A program made the translations under genes and the position numbers. The notes under the pieces are model-generated. The model was given only the letters and a program-made list of their open reading frames with translations, made no database searches and was not told the origin of the DNA. DNA of 33,502 bases from Desulfobulbaceae bacterium (GTDB taxonomy: Bacteria; Desulfobacterota; Desulfobulbia; Desulfobulbales; Desulfocapsaceae). This document shows, in pieces, positions 7,304 through 14,768 of the stretch; position 1 is the first letter of the stretch, and each line of letters begins with the position of its first letter. The stretch spans positions 1 to 33,502 of the forward strand of contig QZLB01000050.1 of NCBI GenBank assembly GCA_004796425.1. Reading direction: 5' to 3'.

Positions 7304-9423
7304 GAGTCGGTTGTCATCGCTTGCATTTCGCCTTTCAAACAGAGCATGGTGATATCGTCAAACGGTGGGGTATCACCCATAAATGTTTGCAGTTGATGAT
7401 CCAGATCTTCGATGATCTGAGCTGCACGCTTATTCCGAGTGTGCGTCATGTTTTCCAGAAATGCTTTGCCAAAATTCGCTCCACTGCTGTTGAGCGTATC
7501 AGTGATGCCGTCAGTATAACCAAAGAAGAGATCCGATTTGTTGAATTGGATTGATTCTGGTCGAAATTCCATTCCGGCCATCAAGCCGATCGCCGGCCCG
7601 GTTGGATTAAGATCCTGTCGGGCACCGTCAGGGTTGAAAATTGCTGGCGGTTCGTGACCGCAGTTGACATAGTGCAGCCGGTTGTCAGAACTATCCAGGA
7701 TGGCCAGAAAGATGGTGGCGAACATATTTGTTTCAGCGTGGTTCAGGGCAATATAGTCACTGGATTGACGGGCAGTATCAGCCAGAATTTCAGGTGGGTT
7801 TGCCGCTTGCTGCTGAAATATGGCAGATCTGACCAGACTTCTGATCAGGGCCATAAAAAGAGCTGCACCGACTCCTTTGTCGCAGACATCGGCAATGATC
7901 AAGACGAGTCGGTTTTGTGGCAATATGAAGGCATCATAAAAATCCCCCGCTACCTGGCGGGCCGGCTTAAAATGAGCAGCAAGGTCCCAACCGGGGATTT
8001 GAGGAATGGTGGCGGGAAAGAAATCGCTTTGGATCTGCCTGCCAATTTCCAGTTCCTTTTCAAACAGATTTCGTTTCAGCTCCGAAGCGGCCAATTCCCG
8101 AGCCTGCTCTCGGGCTCGAATCACCTGGCAGCTGATAAAACTAATCACTGCAGCAAAGAGTGGGGTGATAAGGGCGAGTTGTAAGGACCAGAAAAGCGCT
8201 AAGGATATAACAAGCGCCAGATAACTCAAAAGGGCAAGCAGAGAGTAGGCGGTAGATCGGGCAATTGAGTGTTGCAGGGAAAATAGCAGCATCAAGAGAG
8301 GGAGCAGGCACAACGCAACTGGTCGACTGATTGGAACATAATCCCTGATGAATGATCCAGTAAGAATGGTGTTGATTGCATTCCCATAAAGACCGCTGAG
8401 TGGATACGCTTGGTCGAGAGGTATTGAGCCGGTGTCTGATGAACCGGTCGAAACATCGGAGACGATGGCGATTGCACCCTTGAGTTCTTCCTGCCAGATC
8501 GCTAGCAGATCGGAGTCCTCCGATGCGAAATAGATATCACTAAAACCATAATGGGTCATACTCCCCCAGGGGCCCAGAAAATTTATGATCATATTTGCAT
8601 GGTGATCTACCGGGATGACGATTTTCTGAGGTCTATTGGAACCGGGGAATTGAGCCTGATCGAGGATTACTGACCTACCAGGGTTTACCTCTACGTTTTG
8701 GGGAGCAACACCAAGAAAGTCGCAGACCACGCGTAAAGACAGACTGGGGTAAAGTTTATCTTGATGGCGTATGAAAAGTGGAAGGCGCCGAAAGATACCG
8801 TCATGATCAGGCGAAACATTTATTGAGCCAAGACCCTTGGCAGCCTCCATCAATGCAGCCAGGGGGAGAATCATGGTGAAACCCTCGGGAATCGTATGAT
8901 GCTTGGGTTCTGCAGGGATGGTCCAGTCACTATGCCCGAGATCGTGGCTCTGGCTGAGTGATTCTTGATTCAGACCAGTCTTAATTCTCATATCAAACGC
9001 CATACCTAAAAAGGAGTTACTCCCCGATAGCGCATCTGCCAGTCTTCGGTCGTGTACTGGTGCAGAAGGGGCGGTAAAAATGAAATCGTAGAGTTGGCTT
9101 GCAACGGTCATAGAGAAGAGGTTTTCAGCAAGCTGACCATAATGGGAACGATTCAGAAATGGAGTGCCCAAGGCTGCGATGCTGCTGTCATCGAGGTCGA
9201 TATGGACAATAGCGGGATGATAGGGCTGGATAAGATGCGTTACCTGCCCCCGCATCCTGAGCAGGCTGTCGTGAATTCTCAAATTCCAGCGATTAAACTC
9301 GTCAATACGCAATGAGAGCAGATAGATGGCCGCGACAATCACCAGAAGGGTGATAAGCCGTTTGGCTATGGGATCATTCTTTATGTTCAATGGAGTACGT
9401 TTTGATGTAAAAATCTTGCCCAT
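7300..9423 (-). CDS. CHASE2-domain membrane PP2C (SpoIIE/RsbU-type) Ser/Thr phosphatase
   Basis: The 707-residue inner-membrane protein has an N-terminal helix (about residues 22-40), a periplasmic CHASE2 sensor domain (about 45-360), a cluster of three hydrophobic helices (about 370-435), a short coiled coil with the ERGRQI-like sequence ELEIGRQIQSDFFP, and a C-terminal SpoIIE phosphatase domain. Metal-binding motifs are present: GDFYDAF (about residue 492), DVCDKGVGAALFMAL (about 511), GYTDGITD (about 634) and PFDDITMLCL (about 686). The expected substrate is the phosphorylated STAS protein encoded convergently, which shares four bases with it. Its start overlaps the end of the DUF4384 gene by 50 bases with no clear ribosome site, suggesting translational coupling. 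The CHASE2 ligand is unknown. Confidence 0.95.
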   Translation of the reverse strand: MGKIFTSKRTPLNIKNDPIAKRLITLLVIVAAIYLLSLRIDEFNRWNLRIHDSLLRMRGQVTHLIQPYHPAIVHIDLDDSSIAALGTPFLNRSHYGQLAENLFSMTVASQLYDFIFTAPSAPVHDRRLADALSGSNSFLGMAFDMRIKTGLNQESLSQSHDLGHSDWTIPAEPKHHTIPEGFTMILPLAALMEAAKGLGSINVSPDHDGIFRRLPLFIRHQDKLYPSLSLRVVCDFLGVAPQNVEVNPGRSVILDQAQFPGSNRPQKIVIPVDHHANMIINFLGPWGSMTHYGFSDIYFASEDSDLLAIWQEELKGAIAIVSDVSTGSSDTGSIPLDQAYPLSGLYGNAINTILTGSFIRDYVPISRPVALCLLPLLMLLFSLQHSIARSTAYSLLALLSYLALVISLALFWSLQLALITPLFAAVISFISCQVIRAREQARELAASELKRNLFEKELEIGRQIQSDFFPATIPQIPGWDLAAHFKPARQVAGDFYDAFILPQNRLVLIIADVCDKGVGAALFMALIRSLVRSAIFQQQAANPPEILADTARQSSDYIALNHAETNMFATIFLAILDSSDNRLHYVNCGHEPPAIFNPDGARQDLNPTGPAIGLMAGMEFRPESIQFNKSDLFFGYTDGITDTLNSSGANFGKAFLENMTHTRNKRAAQIIEDLDHQLQTFMGDTPPFDDITMLCLKGEMQAMTTDS

Positions 9424-10069
9424 TGATTTCAGTGGACAGCAGGCTGATATCGCTGGTGATCAGCTGTGTGGAATCGACATCCCTGAATCCACCACCGATC
9501 TGGATCGGCCGTTCTGCCGTCTTGGCAAGCCGGAGTTGCTCTTTTTTCAAGTCTCTCAGATGAGTCGTAACCTGGTTCATATGGGTGATTTTGTCGGCAG
9601 CTGTTCCCTGCTTAAAATTCATTATCAGCGATTCAAAATCCATGCGTCTGGTGGTTGAGACGAGCAGGTGGAATTTCTCAATACCGGTTTGGTTGTCCAG
9701 GGTAAACCATTGGTTGCCGTCTGGGAGATAGATTCGTTTGCCAGGGGCGAGTGGGTCTTTAAATAAGCTAAAATCACCAGGGAAAAGCAGGCTCAGGTCC
9801 TCTCCATCACGTTCGTACAGCAGGTAAATATAACAGGGGCGGATTGGCTCCACCATCATCTTCATCTGGTCTCCGGTGTGGAGCACACTTCTCGGGCGAA
9901 CCGATATGAGTTTTTTTCCTGACGTTGGGCCGGATAGTGCGCCAAACGCCCATTTAAAGGAAAGCGCTGAGGAGCCATCAGCTGAAAACGTGGGCGCGGC
10001 TGCTGATACGACCCAAAAGGCAGCAATTAGAACACTGAGCAATGGGCGATTGAGTGACTTTGTAGCCAT
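9374..10069 (-). CDS. Exported DUF4384-domain protein
   Basis: The 231-residue protein has a Sec signal peptide (SLNRPLLSVLIAAFWVVSAA, likely cleavage after FSA) and a DUF4384-type beta domain at about residues 45-130, recognisable by GDQMKMMVEPIRPCYIYLLY, then DLSLLFPG. A more charged C-terminal region without a recognised fold follows. The function of DUF4384 is unknown; it often accompanies caspase-like or CHASE2 proteins. I chose ATG 10069, which has AAAGGGG upstream and gives a clean signal peptide; an in-frame ATG at 10102 directly abuts the caspase stop codon and is less likely. The gene sits between the caspase lipoprotein and the CHASE2 phosphatase and overlaps the latter, so the three form one transcription unit. 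A periplasmic adaptor for one of its neighbours is possible. Confidence 0.85.
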   Translation of the reverse strand: MATKSLNRPLLSVLIAAFWVVSAAAPTFSADGSSALSFKWAFGALSGPTSGKKLISVRPRSVLHTGDQMKMMVEPIRPCYIYLLYERDGEDLSLLFPGDFSLFKDPLAPGKRIYLPDGNQWFTLDNQTGIEKFHLLVSTTRRMDFESLIMNFKQGTAADKITHMNQVTTHLRDLKKEQLRLAKTAERPIQIGGGFRDVDSTQLITSDISLLSTEINGQDFYIKTYSIEHKE

Positions 10070-10102
10070 TTTTTCCCCTTTCCGTGCGTGGTCAGGCAGC
10101 AT

Positions 10103-11968
10103 TTACTCTGCCGATTTTCCCAAATAAATTTCGCCGGTGATTTCACCCTTGCGGACCGGGGTTTGTTCCTGCCCGGTTGCACGCTGGACGGCTGATGAAA
10201 CATGGCTGTAAGCTTCATCTACGGTTACATAGCCATCACCATCACTATCCGCCGCACCTTTCAGTCCCTCAATCAGGTGATAGGTAAATACTCCATGGCC
10301 TAGTTCTGGATCCTCTTTGGCAACCTGATTCGCACCAGATGCGGCAATGATTACCCGACCGCTTCCAGAGGAGAGCCGATCGAGAAAGTTATCAGAAATT
10401 GTTGCCCTCCGGGGACTGAATATGGTCCTGCCGCCAATGGCGCCGGAATAGCAGGCATCGGCAATAAATATCAGACGGTCACTTTTTATTCGGTTAAAAA
10501 TAGCGTTGAGGTCAGTCATGGAAAGAGCGGTGCCAAACAGTTCATCGGGGTCGGCATCGTGAGGCAGTAAATATTTCTCAAGTCCGTCACCATCGAGGTT
10601 CATATCATCTGATTCAACACTGCCATGTCCTGCATAAAAGATAATGACGGTATCCTCTTTGGCTGCCATTTTTCTCAGTTTTCCCCCCATCACCGAGCGC
10701 ATACTGCTGAGTGTGACCGCGTCATCGGTTAATTGAATCACCTGATCTGCCGGCACTTTGAGGTGATCGGTCAGGAATGCGGTAAAAGCCTGAGCATCTC
10801 CGACAGCATAGCGAAGGGGAGGTACTTTCTGGTAGTTGTTAATGCCGATGACCACCGCATAAATATTACCGTATGATTTTTCCCTGGTGAACTCGATCTC
10901 TTTTTCAGATACTACACCTTCTGATGTTCGGGCGATCAGAGTTATTTTGTTCGAACCGATCTGGACCGGAATGTTTTTGGTGATCTGGATGTCCTGAACC
11001 GTTTCCTGGGGCTCAACGCTCAGCCCTCTTCCCTGGCCATCCAGGGCTCTGACACCATTAATATAAACTTCTACAGATTCTATGTTGCTGGTGGAAACCA
11101 CCACGGTATCGAGATAGATTGTTGCTTTGTCTGTGACGTAACGGTTATCAGGGCTTCTGACAAAGATCGCAGGTTTCGCTCCTGAGGTTGTGGACGACTG
11201 GCTTACCGATTTATTCTCACGTGCCGTTTGCGGGTTCGTTTCAATCGCAACAGCCTCGGGAGAATCGGCAGCAATTGTGGTGGGAGCGGGAGCATCGTTG
11301 AGCTCATTTCTGGCAAGCAATACTTTAATCAGGCGTGGCTCTGCTTTGACCACCTGTTTGTTAAAAATGACCGTGAATTTCAGGAAGGTGTCTTTATTAC
11401 GCTTCTTTTTTGCTAGCATGAATTTATCTTCGGTGCTGACATCGATCAGTCCGACAAACATGTTTTGATAGGTGCCATCGCGGGCAAAAACGGCAACAAA
11501 ATCAGCATCGACCGCTCTCCCAAAATTGCGGGCCAGCTGAAACCTGTCTGGTGAAAGTTTTTGGTAATCAGTAAAATCTCCTGCCGGGTAATTAAATAAG
11601 GCAGCGAATTCGCTCTTCTGGTATTTCTGGCGAACTTCTTCTTCCGGGATGATATAAAAGCGATCGGTGACGGAGGGGATCATCGATTCCAGTAGATATT
11701 TCTTCAGTTCAAGGTTTGAAATACGGTAAGAGAACTCGGAGTGATCAAGTGGTCCCAATACCAGCAGCCGAACCTTGGCATTGGTTTGCAGGTTGGCCAG
11801 GGTCTTCTGGGTATCCGGCTGGCACCCCGTTCCAAGAAACAGGAACACAGTAAACAGTATGAAAATCACGGAGAACGATCGCTTGCTGTAAAAGTGGTTG
11901 ATCACCACCCGATCACTCAAGTCCATTGTACAAAACCCGAAACAGTGAGAAACGTAGCGTCTCATCAT
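10103..11968 (-). CDS. Caspase-like (peptidase C14) lipoprotein with C-terminal EF-hand
   Basis: The 621-residue protein begins with a lipoprotein signal: a long charged n-region, a hydrophobic stretch and lipobox LGTGC with Cys49. Residues 50 to about 365 form an unassigned region that includes an Ig-like beta segment (FVRSPDNRYVTDKATIYLDT, then SNKITLIARTSEG). From about 368 the caspase-like domain starts (NIYAVVIGINNYQ), with catalytic His448 in FYAGHG and Cys506 in DACYSG. Near residues 574-585 the sequence DSDGDGYVTVDE fits a 12-residue EF-hand loop, which suggests calcium control; a second Asp-rich stretch DMNLDGDG follows the catalytic His. Metacaspases and orthocaspases cleave after basic residues. 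The start has AGGA before ATGATG. It should face the periplasm, in one unit with the DUF4384 and CHASE2 phosphatase genes. Confidence 0.93.
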   Translation of the reverse strand: MMRRYVSHCFGFCTMDLSDRVVINHFYSKRSFSVIFILFTVFLFLGTGCQPDTQKTLANLQTNAKVRLLVLGPLDHSEFSYRISNLELKKYLLESMIPSVTDRFYIIPEEEVRQKYQKSEFAALFNYPAGDFTDYQKLSPDRFQLARNFGRAVDADFVAVFARDGTYQNMFVGLIDVSTEDKFMLAKKKRNKDTFLKFTVIFNKQVVKAEPRLIKVLLARNELNDAPAPTTIAADSPEAVAIETNPQTARENKSVSQSSTTSGAKPAIFVRSPDNRYVTDKATIYLDTVVVSTSNIESVEVYINGVRALDGQGRGLSVEPQETVQDIQITKNIPVQIGSNKITLIARTSEGVVSEKEIEFTREKSYGNIYAVVIGINNYQKVPPLRYAVGDAQAFTAFLTDHLKVPADQVIQLTDDAVTLSSMRSVMGGKLRKMAAKEDTVIIFYAGHGSVESDDMNLDGDGLEKYLLPHDADPDELFGTALSMTDLNAIFNRIKSDRLIFIADACYSGAIGGRTIFSPRRATISDNFLDRLSSGSGRVIIAASGANQVAKEDPELGHGVFTYHLIEGLKGAADSDGDGYVTVDEAYSHVSSAVQRATGQEQTPVRKGEITGEIYLGKSAE

Positions 11969-12192
11969 TTTTTTCCTCGCGTTGGGGTACCCCTGTCATT
12001 GTTGCGCTCCACCTAAAATATCCTATCACAGCGACCGAGTAATAATCCAGTTTACCATCCGATTTAAATGGGAATATATGATTAAGAAGCAAAACCAGGG
12101 ATCCTCTTTCGAACAATCACTCAGCGGATTTTTTCCGCTGCGCTCGCGCTCGTTCCCTTTGTTCAGCAGAGCTTCATCCGAAGCAGTTGGCC

Positions 12193-12220
12193 TTTACTTT
12201 CAGCCAATCATAATTAAAAT
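12193..12220 (+). promoter_or_regulatory. Candidate sigma-70 promoter for the PilZ gene
   Basis: TTTACT (12193-12198) and TAAAAT (12215-12220) are separated by 16 bases. The -10 matches five of six consensus bases. The predicted transcript would start near 12227, directly before a small hairpin (AAGACCA/TGGTCTT, 12229-12246), giving a leader of about 85 bases before the PilZ start. Read by eye. Confidence 0.35.
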
Positions 12221-12228
12221 TTTCTGGT

Positions 12229-12246
12229 AAGACCAGAGGTGGTCTT
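12229..12246 (+). other. Small hairpin in the PilZ leader
   Basis: A perfect 7-base inverted repeat AAGACCA/TGGTCTT with a GAGG loop lies at the very 5' end of the predicted PilZ transcript. It has no following T tract, so it is not a terminator; a 5' stabilising hairpin or an operator half-site are possible. Confidence 0.35.
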
Positions 12247-12312
12247 GGTCGTAAAAGTGCTCTTGCGGGTGATGCGGACACCCTGTAAAAGCGATGCAAG
12301 AAGGAGGAGAAT

Positions 12313-12690
12313 ATGGAACAAAACAGCAATAACGACAGGAGAAAATATCAGAGATATTACATTGGTGAGGGGTTGATTTTCAGTGATCGTCAAAACATCA
12401 TTGGCCTCGCACAGGTTGTTGATCTCAGTAGAAGCGGTATCAAATGCGTCTCCATTTCCGAGCCTACCTGCCCACTTGGTAAGATCAGGGATATTGATCT
12501 TGCAGGTGTCGGCGAGACAGCTCATCTCACCGGGTTGAGCGGGAGAATGATCCGATGCAGCGCCCTCAAAAACCGGAGTGACACTTCGCTTGGCTTGAAC
12601 AGTTTTGAGTTCAGCCTGGAGTTTCACCCTCGATTCCACCCGTTGATCAAGCGTTTCAAACAGAAATTACTCCAGGAACGGACCAGATAA
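12313..12690 (+). CDS. PilZ-domain protein (probable c-di-GMP effector)
   Basis: The 125-residue protein is a single PilZ domain. It carries both c-di-GMP-binding signatures: the N-terminal RRKYQR (the RxxxR loop) and DLSRSGIKC, matching the D/NxSxxG motif. The remainder fits the PilZ beta-barrel, ending in a basic helix (LIKRFKQKLLQER). Such proteins bind c-di-GMP in the cytoplasm and alter motility, polysaccharide synthesis or transcription. The ribosome site is strong (AAGGAGG before ATG 12313). It is monocistronic: divergent from the caspase unit and followed by about 400 bases without a clear gene. Its target cannot be read from the context. Confidence 0.9.
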   Translation: MEQNSNNDRRKYQRYYIGEGLIFSDRQNIIGLAQVVDLSRSGIKCVSISEPTCPLGKIRDIDLAGVGETAHLTGLSGRMIRCSALKNRSDTSLGLNSFEFSLEFHPRFHPLIKRFKQKLLQERTR

Positions 12691-13097
12691 TTGATAGTGT
12701 GCCTTATCCCCATTGGTTCCAGCCAATCGGATTGTGCCGGTAATGTGGAAGTAAGGAGCGATCAGTTCAAGTGGTCGGTATCTGAAATGATACCTGCGTC
12801 AGCCTGCCATTCTGGTTGGTACCAAGCTACCGAGTTCAGTCAGTGGGCTTAAGGTTATGGAATCATGGGAGAATTACTATCCTCGTTACTAAGCCGCAGC
12901 GGTTGCAAGTCGATTTGTCGAGACTGATCAACGGCTATGGCACAGCCTTGGTTGTAGATGCCTGACAGTTCATGGTGAGCTCCTGTCTGGCTAAAAGTTG
13001 GTAACCCTTTCAAAACTTGTTGATAGTACAATGTATTGTTGATTTAATCTTTGAAGGGAAACCCGGGGTGATTTATTAGCTGATTGAACCAGACAAG
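12691..13097. other. 407-base gap without a recognisable gene
   Basis: There is no convincing ORF or RNA gene here. Short coding-like stretches are interrupted by stops in all frames (for example an open stretch to about 12850 and another at 12895-12967), so it may be a decayed gene, but I cannot identify it. The last 80 bases hold the candidate promoter of the next gene. Confidence 0.5.
13020..13048 (+). promoter_or_regulatory. Candidate sigma-70 promoter for the 13098-14643 gene pair
   Basis: TTGATA (13020-13025) is followed after exactly 17 bases by TTTAAT (13043-13048). The start site would fall near 13055, 43 bases before the ATG. The spacer holds an imperfect palindrome (ACAAT, two bases, ATTGT at 13028-13039), a possible repressor site. 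Confidence 0.45.
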
Positions 13098-13523
13098 ATG
13101 AAACTGATTGGAAAAATCGTATTACTGCTGATTTTTGTTGTGGTACTCTTTTTTTATCGCAACGAGTTGCTCTCTGTTGCAGATCAATTCTCCTTCCGCA
13201 AAAAATCTACTATCGAGCAGGCCAGCTGGGGTGGCTTGCGTGAGGAAGCTTTTGCTGCATATGATCGTGACGAACCAGAGGTTGCCGTTACAACCCTGGA
13301 GCAATATCTTGTCCTGGTTGAACAGGAGCTTCGACGTCATGACTATCAATCCGAAAATGAACTGGAAACGACCCGGCTTGATGTGGTCTGTGAACTGAAT
13401 CTGATTCACAATCGCTTGAGTAACACCTACTATCGACTGAGCGATACGGAAAAGTATTTCTATCACGAGTCATTACATCGCGATTTTTTAAGTCAGTGTA
13501 CCGAGATGGAAGATGATGGCTAA
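13098..13523 (+). CDS. Small membrane-anchored protein of unknown function
   Basis: The 141-residue protein opens with a single hydrophobic helix (IGKIVLLLIFVVVLFFY, about residues 4-20) followed by a basic stop-transfer segment and a mostly helical, acidic domain of about 110 residues. There is no proline or glycine clustering, and the spacing of Leu, Tyr and Glu suggests a short helical-repeat (TPR-like) bundle, but I do not recognise a family. Its end overlaps the start of the following protease gene by 11 bases, so the two are translated together. It may be a membrane partner or chaperone of that protease. The signal-anchor would place the helical domain in the periplasm. Confidence 0.75.
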   Translation: MKLIGKIVLLLIFVVVLFFYRNELLSVADQFSFRKKSTIEQASWGGLREEAFAAYDRDEPEVAVTTLEQYLVLVEQELRRHDYQSENELETTRLDVVCELNLIHNRLSNTYYRLSDTEKYFYHESLHRDFLSQCTEMEDDG

Positions 13524-14643
13524 TCAATCAGCGGGGACCACCGAGCGATTTGAGCATTGTCCCAAATGTAATGCGGTTGTCAGAAACCCGCAGGAGTGCA
13601 GGTCCTGTGGGCTACTGTTCGAGCGATATCAAAGGGCCGATCGTAAGAAAAAAAGACGCCAGGAGGCTCAAGATCTGCTCCAGGCAAGGCGTCACTATCG
13701 CGGACGACTCAGCCTGTTATTTGCCGGAATTGTGTGCTTTTATGGAGTCAGCCTGACGTCCCTTATTGTGTTTCCCGGAGAAATAGTTGGTGGTATCGGT
13801 TTTATTGTCCGTTCGACATATCACTGGTTCCATGAGCCTCCACAGCGAATTTATAATCCGACCGACAAGCATTTTCTTGACTACGCCCGCCAGGCGACCG
13901 TTACTATTCGGGCACCCGGAGGTACGGGGTCCGGCTTTTTTATCAGTCCCAATCAGATTGTGACGAATCGGCACGTTGTTGAGCATGATAATGTATCCCT
14001 CGAACAATGGGAAAAAGAGCTGGGGCGTGAACGAGAGATTGTCGAACTTGAAAAACAAATCATAGATGATCTCAAAACAGCTTACCGAAAAATGAAAAAA
14101 GGGCCTGCAAGAAGGCAGCAAAAGCTGATAATCGAGCAGCGGGAAGAAAAGTACCGGGAGGCTTTGCAAGCCCTTGAAAGAAAGGAACAGCGGTTTCAAA
14201 GCGTTGAAAATTCTCTGCGGGAAGGTGAAATCACGGTGATGCTGTTCGATGGGAGTGACTGTAGGGTCGATAGGATAGAGAAAAGCAGCACGTTTGATCT
14301 GGCATTGCTGGAGGTCCCGATTCGCAGCACAGCCTACCTTGAGCCGGAGTCTGATGATTACCCTCTGCAACAAGGCGATACACTTTTTGCAGTCGGTAGT
14401 CCCAAAGGTTTGGAGAATACCGTGACCTCCGGAATCTTCTCCGGTTTCCGCTGGTATGGAAAATCGTATGAATATATCCAGACCGATGCTTCAATTAATC
14501 CCGGCAATAGCGGGGGACCGCTGATAAACCGTCATGGGTATGTGGTTGGGGTTAATACTGCAAAAATATTGGAGGCAGAGGGCTTGGGTTTTGCAATCCC
14601 GATCAGCTCAGTTTTGGACGAATTTGATGACCTGCTGTGGTAA
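13513..14643 (+). CDS. Zinc-ribbon, membrane-anchored trypsin-like serine protease (HtrA-like)
   Basis: The 376-residue protein has an N-terminal zinc ribbon (CPKC and CRSC; Cys16, 19, 29, 32), a basic linker, one transmembrane helix at about residues 68-90, and a periplasmic trypsin-like domain. The catalytic triad is visible: His154 in TNRHVV, Asp262 in STFDLALL and Ser333 in GNSGGPL. Between His and Asp, where HtrA proteases have about 30 residues, there is a highly charged insertion of about 75 residues (about 160-235) with coiled-coil character. No PDZ domain follows; the protein ends shortly after the protease fold. The start overlaps the upstream gene by 11 bases; two tandem ATG codons (13513 and 13516) are possible. 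Substrate unknown. Confidence 0.92.
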   Translation: MMANQSAGTTERFEHCPKCNAVVRNPQECRSCGLLFERYQRADRKKKRRQEAQDLLQARRHYRGRLSLLFAGIVCFYGVSLTSLIVFPGEIVGGIGFIVRSTYHWFHEPPQRIYNPTDKHFLDYARQATVTIRAPGGTGSGFFISPNQIVTNRHVVEHDNVSLEQWEKELGREREIVELEKQIIDDLKTAYRKMKKGPARRQQKLIIEQREEKYREALQALERKEQRFQSVENSLREGEITVMLFDGSDCRVDRIEKSSTFDLALLEVPIRSTAYLEPESDDYPLQQGDTLFAVGSPKGLENTVTSGIFSGFRWYGKSYEYIQTDASINPGNSGGPLINRHGYVVGVNTAKILEAEGLGFAIPISSVLDEFDDLLW

Positions 14644-14768
14644 CTTCAACAGTTGATCATTGCTTGTATAATCTATGAAAGTACGCTTTAATAGCCGCCG
14701 ATATTGATTGACCCTGTCCTCATGGTCATTATGAGAATCACCAGCAATTCCCCAGAGGTTGTTTGCCT

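Noticed and set aside
11984-11993. Palindrome GGGGTACCCC before the caspase gene
   Set aside because: It is short and GC-rich, with no second copy or flanking symmetry; an operator role cannot be supported.
12122-12140. Hairpin CAGCGGA-TTTTT-TCCGCTG
   Set aside because: There is a T loop but no T tract after the stem on either strand, and it follows no gene end that needs termination.
12214-12639. Open frame of 141 codons on the minus strand
   Set aside because: It is antisense to the PilZ gene, which has clear motifs and a strong ribosome site; the minus-strand product has no coherent domain.
12938-12952. TGGCAC followed by TTGG, resembling a sigma-54 promoter
   Set aside because: The -12 GC dinucleotide is missing at the required 10-base distance from the GG, and no gene starts at a suitable distance.
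13717-14373. Long minus-strand open frame of 218 codons
   Set aside because: It lies fully antisense to the trypsin-like protease and gives no recognisable protein; the protease has an intact triad in the other frame.
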